Of a stretch of DNA of 64,000 nt, positions 1-7,808 are shown in pieces. The translations under genes and the position numbers were made by a program. Where the stretch lies: contig NZ_JAUSWW010000001.1 in NCBI RefSeq assembly GCF_030815415.1, forward strand, positions 1,550,001 to 1,614,000, in the 5' to 3' direction. This DNA comes from Streptomyces canus. GTDB taxonomy: Bacteria > Actinomycetota > Actinomycetes > Streptomycetales > Streptomycetaceae. Within the stretch, counting starts at the first letter, position 1. Every line of letters starts with the position of its first letter. The notes beneath the pieces were generated by a model. That model did not search any database and had not been told where the DNA came from. It was given only the letters and a program-made list of their open reading frames with translations.

Positions 1-251
1 ACCGCCCAGCCACAGAGCGTCTCCTCCTCGTCGCGCGTCAGACGCGCACGGCACAGCTCCACGAATCCGTCCATGGGAGGGCTCAACTTCTCCCCGAACT
101 CAAGAGCACCGCTTTCCTCCGGAACGGACGAATACGGCGGCAGACCACGCCTGCTCAACTCCTCGTCGAGCCCCGAGGCGATCTCGCCGTAACCACCCTC
201 GTGGTCACCGCGCCAATCCCGTGCGTCGACACTGACCAGATAGACACCCAT
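1..251 (-). CDS. Conserved hypothetical protein, N-terminal part (runs off left edge)
   Basis: An open minus-strand frame starts with ATG at 251 and stays open to base 1, giving 83 residues of an incomplete protein. It begins MGVYLVSVDARDW and continues with a GGYGEIASGLDEELSRRG stretch. I recognise this as a small uncharacterised Streptomyces family but know no function for it. The start is the only in-frame ATG near the end of the open frame. The gene lies just beyond the stop of the broken substrate-binding protein at 282, on the same strand, so it could have been the last gene of that unit. The C-terminus is outside the window. Confidence 0.7.
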   Translation of the reverse strand, partial: MGVYLVSVDARDWRGDHEGGYGEIASGLDEELSRRGLPPYSSVPEESGALEFGEKLSPPMDGFVELCRARLTRDEEETLCGWA

Positions 252-281
252 GCCCGCAATGTACGGCGCCCCACTGACATC

Positions 282-1140
282 TCACGTCAGCAGCCCCTTG
301 TCCTCCAGATAGGTCCGCGCCACGTCCTTCGCCAACCGCCGCCAGCTGTCCACCTGTTGATCCATGGAGGCCAGGTCGGCCGTCGTCAGGACGTCGTTCA
401 GCTCGCCGAGCGCTTTGGTGGTGCTGGTCGTCGGCGAGGAGAACCAGGCCGAAGTCCGTGAGGGTGGCGTCGGTCGTGGTGGTCAGCACCATCTGGTCCT
501 GGCCGCTCTGCACGGCCTTCTCGGCCTGGGCGGTGCCGACGCCCTTGGGGTCGACGCCGGTGATGTCGATGCCGTAGGTCTTCTTCAACCCCGGTTCGCA
601 GTACGGTCGTTGGACACACTCGTCACCCGCGGCGAGCCGCACCTCCAGACCCGAGGCGCCGAGGTCGCTCAGGGTCTTCAGGTCGTGCTGCCGGGCGTAG
701 GAGGCGCTCACGGCGAAGGCGTTCTGGTCGACGGCCCTGCCCGCGTCCAGGACCGTGAGTCCGCGCGTTGCGGCCAGTCGGCGCAGGGCCGTCATCGTGG
801 CGTCGAGGTCGGGTGAGCCGACCGGGGCCGCGTCGGCGCCGTTGGTCTTGGCGTTGAGCCAGTCGGCGAAGGTGGCCGCGTACTCGGGCACGACGTCGAT
901 CTGGCCGGATTCCAGGGCCGGTTCGTACAGTTCGCGGTTGGCGACGGTGAGCAGCGACGTCTTGTACCCGGCCTGGTCCAGCAGCAGCGCGTACATCTGG
1001 GCGAGCAGGTCGCTCTCGGTGAACCCGGCGGAGCCCACCGTCAGTTGGCGGCTGTCGCCGGGAGCGGCGGTGACCGCGCTCTGGTTCTCCAGGGAGGGGC
1101 CCGTGGAGCAGCCGGTCAGCAGGAGGACGAGGGCCCCGCG
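282..1140 (-). pseudogene. Osmoprotectant (OpuBC/ProX-type) ABC substrate-binding protein, broken
   Basis: The minus strand encodes a lipoprotein-like N-terminus (LVLLLTGCSTG, a lipobox) followed by a glycine-betaine/choline-type binding protein: LTVGSAGFTESDLLAQMYA, then DVVPEYAATFADWL. At about 410-425 the frame changes. The protein reads DFGLVLLADDQHHQ and then leaves frame. A different frame resumes with KALGELNDVLTTADLAS and runs to a TGA at 282-284. Family members have roughly 25-30 residues between these two segments, so this looks like a small internal deletion that also shifts frame. No start codon precedes the lipobox in frame: the 5' end is fused into the permease remnant upstream. 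I infer a non-functional gene; an assembly error is the alternative. Confidence 0.75.
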
Positions 1141-1452
1141 ACGAGCACCGCTCCGGCCACCACCTGCGGCGTACTGGCGAGGTTGAAGCCCGCCGTGATG
1201 ATCCGGCCCAGCCCTCCCCCGCCCGCCAGCGCGGCGATCGTGGCCGTCGCGACGAGCTGGACGGCGGCGATGCGTACGCCGGTCAGCACCATGGGGAGCG
1301 CCAGGGGCAGTTCCACCCGCAACAGCATCTGTCGCCCCGTCATGCCCATCCCCCGGGCCGCCCGGACGACGCCGTGGTCCACCTCGCGCATACCGACGTA
1401 CGCGTTGGTGAGCAGGGGCGGGAGGGCGAACAGCACCAGGGCGACGACCGTC
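1116..1452 (-). pseudogene. Osmoprotectant ABC permease, C-terminal remnant
   Basis: This minus-strand frame contains the typical C-terminal half of a binding-protein-dependent permease: VVALVLFALPPLLTNAYVG, an EAA-like segment GVVRAARGMGMTGRQMLLR, and VRIAAVQLVATATIAALAG. Upstream of about 1452 the frame no longer resembles a permease, so the N-terminal half is missing. At the other end it runs directly into the lipobox region of the substrate-binding protein and stops in a short out-of-frame tail at 1116, where another 30 or so residues would be expected. Together with its neighbours it marks a collapsed glycine-betaine/choline uptake operon. Confidence 0.7.
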
Positions 1453-1482
1453 GGGCCCTCCCCCCAGTCCCCGACGGGGGTC

Positions 1483-1596
1483 CGCCGGCAGATCCTGCTT
1501 GACGCGGTCGTCCAGCACCTGGGGCTCACCGCGGTCTCGGTGCTCATCGGCCTCGTCATCGCCCTGCCGCTCGCCGTGCTGGCGCGGCCAGAGGGT
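1483..1596 (+). pseudogene. Osmoprotectant ABC permease, N-terminal fragment in opposite orientation
   Basis: The plus strand carries about 38 residues, from RRQILLDAVVQHLGL through VLIGLVIALPLAVLARP. This matches the first transmembrane segment of an OpuB-type permease. The frame then leaves homology and stops at 1632. There is no start codon immediately before it. It points away from the minus-strand permease and binding-protein remnants, so the locus has been rearranged by inversion as well as deletion. I infer it is not expressed as a working protein. Confidence 0.6.
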
Positions 1597-1734
1597 CGGC
1601 TCGTTGGGGTGACCCGTACGGGGTGTCGTTGAGTACACCCCCCGATACGGGTTCTGGGCCCAATGTGGTCCCCGCGACATCTCCGTAATTTCTCTGTCAG
1701 GGCACACGGAGTGCCGGACCGAGAGGTGATGACG

Positions 1735-2520
1735 ATGTTTCGCACAGGCTCGCGACGTACGCACGACACGGGACCCGCCGCCGACGCGCTGCGGCTGGTC
1801 AAGGTCACCAAGACCTATGGCATCGACGACAGCGCCGTCACCGCTCTGGACGGCGTCACGCTCAGCCTGGGCCGGGGCACCTTCACCGCGGTGATGGGCC
1901 CGTCGGGTTCCGGCAAGTCGACGCTGCTGCAGTGCGCGGCGGGGCTGGACCGGCCCGACAGCGGCATCGTCGTCGTGGACGGCACCGAACTGACGGGCGG
2001 TGGCGAGGCCGAGCTGACGAAGTTCCGGCGGGGCCGGGTCGGGTTCGTCTTCCAGCAGTACAACCTGCTGGAGACGCTGACCGTCGCGCAGAACACGGTG
2101 CTGCCGCTCAAGCTGGCCGGACAGCGCGTCGACCGGAAGCGGGCCCGGGAGATCCTGACCCAGGTCGGCCTCGGCGACCGGCTCGGGCACCGTCCCGACC
2201 AGTTGTCCGGCGGTCAGCGGCAGCGGGTCGCGATCGCCCGGGCGCTGGTCGCCGAACCGCGGGTGATCTTCGCGGACGAGCCGACGGGTGCCCTGGACAC
2301 GCGCAGCGCGCGGGATGTGCTGCGGCTGCTCCAGGAGGCGGTGCGGGTGCACGGGCGGACCGTGGTGATGGTGACGCACGACCCGGTCGCCGCCTCGTAC
2401 GCCGACTCGGTGATGTTCCTCGCCGACGGACGGCTGGCCGGGGGGCTGATCGCGCCGACCGCAGACGCGGTGGCCGAGCGCCTCGCGCACCTGGGCGACG
2501 ACGTGACGACGGGGGTGTGA
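1735..2520 (+). CDS. ABC transporter ATP-binding protein (MacB/LolD-like)
   Basis: This 261-residue ATPase has the MacB/LolD layout: Walker A GPSGSGKST near residues 55-63, Q-loop FVFQQYNLL, signature LSGGQRQR, Walker B VIFADEPTGALD and the switch histidine in VMVTHD. It should power the FtsX-like permease that starts four bases after its stop; the two form one transcription unit. Several in-frame starts exist (1663, 1726, 1729, 1735). I chose the ATG at 1735 because GAGAGG at 1721-1726 is eight bases upstream, a normal Shine-Dalgarno distance. The substrate is unknown; pairs of this type export peptides or antibiotics or act in envelope stress. Confidence 0.85.
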   Translation: MFRTGSRRTHDTGPAADALRLVKVTKTYGIDDSAVTALDGVTLSLGRGTFTAVMGPSGSGKSTLLQCAAGLDRPDSGIVVVDGTELTGGGEAELTKFRRGRVGFVFQQYNLLETLTVAQNTVLPLKLAGQRVDRKRAREILTQVGLGDRLGHRPDQLSGGQRQRVAIARALVAEPRVIFADEPTGALDTRSARDVLRLLQEAVRVHGRTVVMVTHDPVAASYADSVMFLADGRLAGGLIAPTADAVAERLAHLGDDVTTGV

Positions 2521-2523
2521 GCG

Positions 2524-3837
2524 ATGTTCGTACTGGCCATGCGGTCGATCCGGCAGCGCCCCGGACGGTTCCTCGCGACACTGTTGTCCGCCTTCCTGGG
2601 CGCGGCGGTCATCATGACGTTCAACTCGATGCACGACACGGCGGCGGGGAGCGGCGTCGACTCGGTGAGCGCGGAGACGCTGACGACCGCGGCGAGCGTG
2701 GTCGGGGGGTACGGCTCCCTGCTGGTGTTCTTCGCGGTGGCCTCCACTCTCACGGTCAACGTGCGCCAGCGGGCCGCCGAACTGGACCTGCTGCGCTGCT
2801 CGGGAGCGACGCCGGCGCAGATCAAGCGGATGGTGGTCGGTGAGGCGGTCGCCGTCGCCCTGGTGGGCGCCGCGCTGGCCATCGGCCCGGCGATGCTCGG
2901 CGGACAGGCGCTGCTGGACATGTTCCAGGACAACGGTCAGGTGGCGGCCTCGGTCGACCACGCCTTCGGTCCGATCGCGTTGATGTCGGGAGTCGCCGTC
3001 ACGCTGCTCGCCGCCGCGGGCGCCGCGTTCCTCGCGGTACGTCGGGTGACGCGCGGACAGCGCCGGCAGAGCGGCCGGGCGCGGAAGTTCTTCACCTGCG
3101 CCGCTCTCGGGGTCGGCGCCCTGTCGGCCACCTCCACCTTCGCCTTCTCCGGCACGGACGAGGCGCTGATGGCGCCGCCGGCGTACGGGGCGATCCTGCT
3201 CTCCGTCGGGCTCGCGATGCCGGCACCACGGCTCCTCGAGGGCGTCCTGGACCGGCTGCATCTGTCGGGTGCGGCGGGCTGGCTGGCCGTGCGCAATCTG
3301 CGGGAGCGGGCCGGGCACCTCGCCGGGATCCTGATGTCGCTGATCCTGTTCACGGCGATGGCCACGGCCACGCTCACCATGCAGGCGGTGGAGAGCGACG
3401 CCATCGAGGCCTCGGGGCTCGTGAAGACGGTGGACGCGAAGAACCTGGAGACGCTGAACTTCACGGTCGTCGGGATCATCGTGGTCTTCGTCTGCGTGAT
3501 GCTGGTCAACTCGCTGTACGCGGCGACCACTTACCGCGGTCGGGAGTTCGGCCAGCAGCGGCTGGCGGGGGCGACCCCGAACCAGGTGCTCGGCGTGGTC
3601 GGGGCCGAGACGCTGGTCCTGACGGTCACCGGAGTCTTCTTCGGCACGGTCGCCGCGCTGGCGGGGATCGTTCCCTTCACCGTGGTACGCACCGACTCGG
3701 TGCTGCCGGGTCAGACCTTCGGCATCTGGCTCGCGGTGGTGTCGGTCGCCGTGGTGGTGACGCTGGGGACGAGCCTGGCGACAGCCCGCAGGGTGCTGCG
3801 CACACCGGCGACGGAAGCGGTGGGACTGGCCGCCTGA
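2524..3837 (+). CDS. FtsX-like ABC transporter permease
   Basis: This 437-residue membrane protein starts at ATG 2524, just after the ATPase stop. It has a short basic N-terminus (RSIRQRPGRF) and a membrane anchor, then two FtsX-type blocks of three helices each. Characteristic segments include VNVRQRAAELDLLRCSGATPAQIKR and GREFGQQRLAGATPNQVLG, which are the coupling-helix regions that contact the ATPase. Two copies of this fold in one chain suggest it acts as a full permease with the upstream ATPase. A strong hairpin terminator follows the stop. The transported molecule cannot be told from the sequence. Confidence 0.85.
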   Translation: MFVLAMRSIRQRPGRFLATLLSAFLGAAVIMTFNSMHDTAAGSGVDSVSAETLTTAASVVGGYGSLLVFFAVASTLTVNVRQRAAELDLLRCSGATPAQIKRMVVGEAVAVALVGAALAIGPAMLGGQALLDMFQDNGQVAASVDHAFGPIALMSGVAVTLLAAAGAAFLAVRRVTRGQRRQSGRARKFFTCAALGVGALSATSTFAFSGTDEALMAPPAYGAILLSVGLAMPAPRLLEGVLDRLHLSGAAGWLAVRNLRERAGHLAGILMSLILFTAMATATLTMQAVESDAIEASGLVKTVDAKNLETLNFTVVGIIVVFVCVMLVNSLYAATTYRGREFGQQRLAGATPNQVLGVVGAETLVLTVTGVFFGTVAALAGIVPFTVVRTDSVLPGQTFGIWLAVVSVAVVVTLGTSLATARRVLRTPATEAVGLAA

Positions 3838-3851
3838 GAAGGGCGTACGGA

Positions 3852-3884
3852 GTGAGGGGCGGCTGCTTCGGCAGCCGCCCTCAC
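3852..3884. terminator. Hairpin terminator after the ABC/FtsX pair
   Basis: A GTGAGGGGCGGCTGC arm and a GCAGCCGCCCTCAC arm flank a TTCG tetraloop with one bulged base. It begins 14 bases after the permease stop. Confidence 0.8.
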
Positions 3885-3983
3885 CTGTTGTCGGTCGTCG
3901 GCGGTCCGGCCTCGCGCCTCGACGCCGATGTGCACACCGTCACGCCGGCAGAGCCAGGCCGGGCCCGGATCCGGGGTGACACG

Positions 3984-4001
3984 AGCGCTGAACAAGCGCT
4001 T
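3984..4001. promoter_or_regulatory. Repeated AGCGCT element upstream of the MoxR gene
   Basis: AGCGCT occurs at 3984-3989 and again at 3995-4000, where it forms the palindrome AAGCGCTT. The pair is 11 bases apart (about one helical turn) and lies about 52 bases before the MoxR start. It could be an operator for a dimeric regulator; nothing in the sequence identifies the protein. Confidence 0.3.
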
Positions 4002-4052
4002 AGATAGGTGGACTGTCCTGGACCGCTCACGCCGCCGACCTGGAGGCCCCCG

Positions 4053-4910
4053 TTGTTCACTTCCGTCGACGACGTCTCCGCGCGCCTCGCCGAGACCGGC
4101 TATCTCGCCTCGCCCTCGGTCGCCACGACCGTCTTCCTGGCCGACCGGCTCGGCAAGCCGCTCCTGGTGGAGGGCCCCGCCGGGGTCGGCAAGACGGAGC
4201 TCGCCAAGGCCGTCGCCCAGGTGGCGGGGGCGCAGCTGATACGGCTGCAGTGCTACGAGGGCGTCGACGAGTCCCGGGCGCTGTACGAGTGGAACCACGC
4301 CAAGCAGTTGCTGCGGATCAGCGCGGGCCGCGACGAGACGTGGGACGAGACCCGCACGGACATCTTCAGCGAGGAGTTCCTCCTCACCCGCCCGCTGCTG
4401 ACGGCGATCCGCGGCGACGACCCGAAGGTCCTGCTGATCGACGAGACCGACAAGGCGGACGTCGAGGTCGAGGGCCTGCTCCTGGAGGTGCTCAGCGACT
4501 TCCAGGTCACGGTGCCGGAACTGGGCACGATCACCGCCACCCGCCGCCCCTTCGTCGTCCTCACCTCCAACGCGAGCCGCGAGCTGTCCGAAGCGCTGCG
4601 CCGCCGCTGTCTGTTCCTCCACATCGGCTTCCCCGAGGAGGAGCTGGAGCGCCGGATCGTACGGCTGAAGGTGCCGGGGCTCGACGCGGCGCTGGCCGAG
4701 TCGGTGGTGCGGGTGGTGGGTGCGCTGCGGGCGATGGACCTGCGCAAGGTGCCGTCGGTCGCGGAGACCATCGACTGGGCGCACACCCTGCTCGCGCTCG
4801 GCGCGGACACGCTCGACGAGACCGTCGTACGCGACACCCTGGGCGTCCTCCTCAAGCATCAGGACGACGTCCTCAAGGCGGCGGCGAAGCTCGATCTGGA
4901 CGCGCTGTGA
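4053..4910 (+). CDS. MoxR-family AAA+ ATPase
   Basis: A 285-residue MoxR-type ATPase, with Walker A GPAGVGKTE near residues 41-49, Walker B VLLIDETDKAD, sensor-1 VVLTSNASRELS and an arginine-rich SEALRRRC segment. MoxR ATPases work with a von Willebrand A (VWA) partner as chaperones that activate metal-containing enzymes. I chose the TTG start at 4053 because GGAGG at 4042-4046 is correctly spaced and the protein then begins FTSVDDVSARL, as in relatives; no ATG is available there. The stop overlaps the GTG of the VWA gene, so the two are translationally coupled. Confidence 0.88.
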   Translation: MFTSVDDVSARLAETGYLASPSVATTVFLADRLGKPLLVEGPAGVGKTELAKAVAQVAGAQLIRLQCYEGVDESRALYEWNHAKQLLRISAGRDETWDETRTDIFSEEFLLTRPLLTAIRGDDPKVLLIDETDKADVEVEGLLLEVLSDFQVTVPELGTITATRRPFVVLTSNASRELSEALRRRCLFLHIGFPEEELERRIVRLKVPGLDAALAESVVRVVGALRAMDLRKVPSVAETIDWAHTLLALGADTLDETVVRDTLGVLLKHQDDVLKAAAKLDLDAL

Positions 4911-6259
4911 GCACACCGGTCGCCGAGCGGCTCACGTCGCTCGTCGCCGCCCTGCGCGCCCACGGCATCCGCGTCGGCACCGGCGAGACGGTGGACGCCG
5001 CCCAGGCGATGGCGGCGCTCGGTCTCGCGGACCGGGAGCTGCTGCGCGAGGGGCTGGCGGCGACGCTGCTGCACGGCACGGCCCAACGGCCGGTGTTCGA
5101 CCCGGTCTTCGACCTCTACTTCCCGCGGGGCATCGGCGCGCCCGAGGCCGGCACCACGGGCCGCGACGACCTGCGCGACCGACTGGCGGCCGCCCTCGCC
5201 GCCAACGACCAGGCCATGATGGCCCGGTTGGCGGTCGAGGCCGTCGACGGCTTCGGCGGATACGGCTCCTCCCCCGCCTCGGACGGCTGGTCGTCGTACC
5301 AGACACTCGAACGGCTCCGCCCGCAGACGCTGCTCGCCCGCGTCCGCGCCGATGTCCGTGCGCAGGGCGGGAGTTCGGGGTTCGCTGACCGGCTGCTCGA
5401 CGACGAGATCCGGCGACGTATCGAGTCCTTCCGCGCGTTGGTGGCGACGGAGGCTCGGCGTCGGGTGGCGGAGCGGCGTGATCGGGACGAGATCGCCCGG
5501 CGTGCGGTTCGGCCCACGGCCGACCGGGTCGACTTCCTGTTCGCCGGGAAGGCCCAACTGGCCGAGCTGCGCAGGACGGTTCAGCCGCTGGCGCGGAAGC
5601 TGGCCACACGGCTGGCGGCCCGTCGGCGGCGGGCGGCCCGGGGCACGATCGATCTGCGGCGGACCCTGCGCGGTTCACTGTCGACCGGCGGAGTACCGAT
5701 GAAGCCGGTCCTGCGCAGGCGCCGCCCGGCGCGGCCCGAACTGGTGCTGCTGTGCGATGTGTCGGGCTCGGTCTCCGGCTTCTCCGACTTCACGATGCTG
5801 CTGGTCCAGGCCCTGCACGACCAGTTCAGCAAGGTGCGGGTGTTCGCCTTCGTCAACCGGATCGACGAGGTGACGGGACTGCTGGAGCACGGCGCGGCCG
5901 ACGCGGCGGGACTGGGCGCCCGGATTCAGTCGGAGGCGGCGCTCACGGGCTACCACGGCAGCAGTGACTACGGCATGGCGCTGGGCGAGTTCGCGGAGCG
6001 CTACAGCGACGCGGTCGGCCCGCGCACGACCGTGTTCGTCCTCGGAGACGCCCGGACGAACATGAGCGACCCCAACCTCGCGGCCGTCCGGCAGATCTCC
6101 GAACGGGCCCGCCGCGTCTACTGGTTGAACCCCGAGCAGCACGCGCAGTGGGGTACCGGCGACTCCGCCGCGCCGGAGTACGCCGAGCTCGTCGAGATGC
6201 ACGAGTGCCGCAACGCGAAGCAGCTGGGCACGCTGGTGGGACGGCTCCTGCCGATCTGA
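4907..6259 (+). CDS. VWA-domain protein (CoxE-like), MoxR partner
   Basis: This 450-residue protein starts with a GTG that overlaps the MoxR stop (GTGA). The N-terminal part is helical and arginine-rich. A VWA domain begins near residue 278 with LVLLCDVSGSVSGF, whose DxSxS forms the metal-ion-dependent adhesion site, followed later by the TTVFVLGDARTN strand. It belongs to the CoxE type found beside MoxR ATPases, thought to assist maturation of molybdenum-hydroxylase-like enzymes. No such hydroxylase gene is next to it here, so the client is unknown. Confidence 0.87.
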   Translation: MSTPVAERLTSLVAALRAHGIRVGTGETVDAAQAMAALGLADRELLREGLAATLLHGTAQRPVFDPVFDLYFPRGIGAPEAGTTGRDDLRDRLAAALAANDQAMMARLAVEAVDGFGGYGSSPASDGWSSYQTLERLRPQTLLARVRADVRAQGGSSGFADRLLDDEIRRRIESFRALVATEARRRVAERRDRDEIARRAVRPTADRVDFLFAGKAQLAELRRTVQPLARKLATRLAARRRRAARGTIDLRRTLRGSLSTGGVPMKPVLRRRRPARPELVLLCDVSGSVSGFSDFTMLLVQALHDQFSKVRVFAFVNRIDEVTGLLEHGAADAAGLGARIQSEAALTGYHGSSDYGMALGEFAERYSDAVGPRTTVFVLGDARTNMSDPNLAAVRQISERARRVYWLNPEQHAQWGTGDSAAPEYAELVEMHECRNAKQLGTLVGRLLPI

Positions 6260-6275
6260 CCGCCATACTCTGGGG

Positions 6276-6992
6276 ATGGACACGCAGGCCGGACAGGACG
6301 CCCGACGCTGGCTGGCGGAGGCCGGCGTCACGCAGGTCGGCGACGACGCGTGGACCGACGGCGACTCTCCCGAGAGGCAGCTCACCACCAACGATGTCGC
6401 CCACTCCTGGGCTGGACAGGCTTTCACCGACGAACGTCTGGACCTCGCCGGGCAGTTGGGGCTGGCGTTCGGGCTGCTGGATCTCCTCGACGACTACTGG
6501 GTGACCTGCGAGATCCGCTTCGCCGACCGAGGCCCGGGCGGCCCGCTGCCGTCCGACGCCCTCTGGGACGGCTACCGGCGGCGTCTGGAGGCCCCCGAGA
6601 CTGCCGATGCCGTGACCTACTCGCTGTGGGCCGACTGGTTCGAGGACCGCGACACCTGCGAGACCGCCTTCGCCGAGGTGCTCGGGCGCGACGCCGGCCG
6701 CCTGCGGACCGACAGCCCGGAACCGCTGCTCCGCCGGGCCCGCCGGGTCCTGGAGTGCTCGGGCCCGGTCCCCTGGGCGGTGAAGGAGAGTGCGTACGCC
6801 ATCGCCGCTCGCCTCCCGGCCCTGCACGCGGCACTCTTCGCGGGCCTGCTGGGCAGTCACCGCGACGTCTACGGTGACCTCGACCCGTCTGCCGCGTCGG
6901 CCCTCCTCACCGGGCTGAGCCTGCCGGCGGACACCGCGCACCTGGCGGAACTGCGCGCCGCGCTCACCACCGGGCACAGCGCGGCGGGATAG
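6276..6992 (+). CDS. Hypothetical protein, 238 aa
   Basis: A 238-residue acidic, soluble-looking protein starts at ATG 6276, 16 bases after the VWA gene on the same strand. It has no signal peptide or membrane segment. The sequence is rich in Asp, Glu, Trp and Leu (for example SLWADWFEDRDTCE) and looks mainly helical. I recognise it only as a conserved streptomycete hypothetical. Its position suggests co-transcription with the MoxR/VWA pair, but no domain supports a link in function. A short hairpin follows the stop. Confidence 0.7.
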   Translation: MDTQAGQDARRWLAEAGVTQVGDDAWTDGDSPERQLTTNDVAHSWAGQAFTDERLDLAGQLGLAFGLLDLLDDYWVTCEIRFADRGPGGPLPSDALWDGYRRRLEAPETADAVTYSLWADWFEDRDTCETAFAEVLGRDAGRLRTDSPEPLLRRARRVLECSGPVPWAVKESAYAIAARLPALHAALFAGLLGSHRDVYGDLDPSAASALLTGLSLPADTAHLAELRAALTTGHSAAG

Positions 6993-6995
6993 GCC

Positions 6996-7012
6996 GCGAC
7001 CGCAGAGGTCGC
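6996..7012. terminator. Short hairpin between convergent genes
   Basis: GCGACC and GGTCGC arms with a five-base loop lie between two converging genes. The stem is only six base pairs, so it is a weak candidate terminator. Confidence 0.4.
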
Positions 7013-7017
7013 GAAGG

Positions 7018-7383
7018 TCAGCCGTCGCTCTTCTTGGCGTAGTCCTTGGCCATGCCGCCCGCGAAGTCGTAGACGACGCACTGTTCATCGCCGACCACCC
7101 AGGCGTCGTGCCCCGCCGAGACCACGAAGACATCGCCGGGACCCACCTCGCCCTCGTTGCCGTCGTCCATGCGGATGTGCATCCTGCCCTGGACCACATA
7201 GCCGTTGTGGTGGACCTGGCAGCTGCTGGTCCCCGCGAGGGGCGCCACGGACTCGGACCAGCGCCAGCCCGGTTCGAACGTCCCGACAGCGAAGTCGAGG
7301 CCCGTCAGATGGACGGCTTCCAGATGCCCTCGGGGGAAGTCCCGCCGCTCGTCCGGCTTGTCGAGGATCTTCATCTCCAGCAT
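7018..7383 (-). CDS. Cupin-domain protein
   Basis: A 121-residue single-domain cupin. The chain has the small beta-barrel pattern with a GTFEPGWRWSESVAP segment, QVHHNGYVVQGRMHIRM, and a second motif GEVGPGDVFVVSAGHDAWVVGDE. Histidines in both motifs could bind a metal. The ATG at 7383 was chosen because GGGAGC lies upstream at a suitable distance and the protein then begins MLEMKILDKPDERRDF, as in relatives. The function is unknown; stand-alone cupins of this size include regulators, isomerases and dioxygenases. It converges with the preceding gene. Confidence 0.75.
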   Translation of the reverse strand: MLEMKILDKPDERRDFPRGHLEAVHLTGLDFAVGTFEPGWRWSESVAPLAGTSSCQVHHNGYVVQGRMHIRMDDGNEGEVGPGDVFVVSAGHDAWVVGDEQCVVYDFAGGMAKDYAKKSDG

Positions 7384-7487
7384 GTCGACGCTCCCTTCAG
7401 ACCGCTCGCTCGGCCGGTCTCCTTCTCCCGGCCACCACGCGCGCGGCACCGGCAGGGGCAGAGCCCCACCACTCCATCGTCCGCCCG

Positions 7488-7640
7488 TCAAGCGGGAGCC
7501 GCCATTCGGGTGGGCCGCGTCCCGGCACCGCAGAGCCGGGCGAAGCGCTCGGCCCCCACGTTGCCGCCGGAGACGATCACTCCCACCCGACGCCCGGATC
7601 TCCTCGTCGGTGACCAGCGCGATCGGCTCGCCACCACAGA
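7488..7640 (-). pseudogene. PLP-dependent Ser/Thr dehydratase remnant
   Basis: One minus-strand frame contains EPIALVTDEEIRA; another, immediately downstream, contains RVGVIVSGGNVGAERFARLCG and ends at a TGA at 7488-7490. Both match the C-terminal part of serine/threonine dehydratases, where SGGNVG is part of the phosphate/PLP pocket, but they are normally about 40 residues apart and in one frame. The N-terminal 230 residues are absent. The rest of the 7384-7808 gap holds nothing else I can support apart from the P450 leader. Confidence 0.65.
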
Positions 7641-7808
7641 GGCCGGTGCCCTCACTCTTTCCCCTCCCCAAGGGGACAGATGGCGAGATCGCTGCCATCC
7701 GCCCGCGTGATCCGGCCAGATCCGGGTCCTGTCAGCCCGATGACCGGGAGTTGTCAGCTTCGCGGACTTCCATGACGCCAACTCCCTTCCCCCACCCCGA
7801 GGAGTGAG

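Noticed and set aside
205..3318. A 1037-codon open frame on the minus strand
   Set aside because: Only its last third encodes recognisable protein (the binding-protein remnant). The rest is antisense to the ABC ATPase and permease and has Arg/His/Gly-rich composition typical of GC-driven shadow frames.
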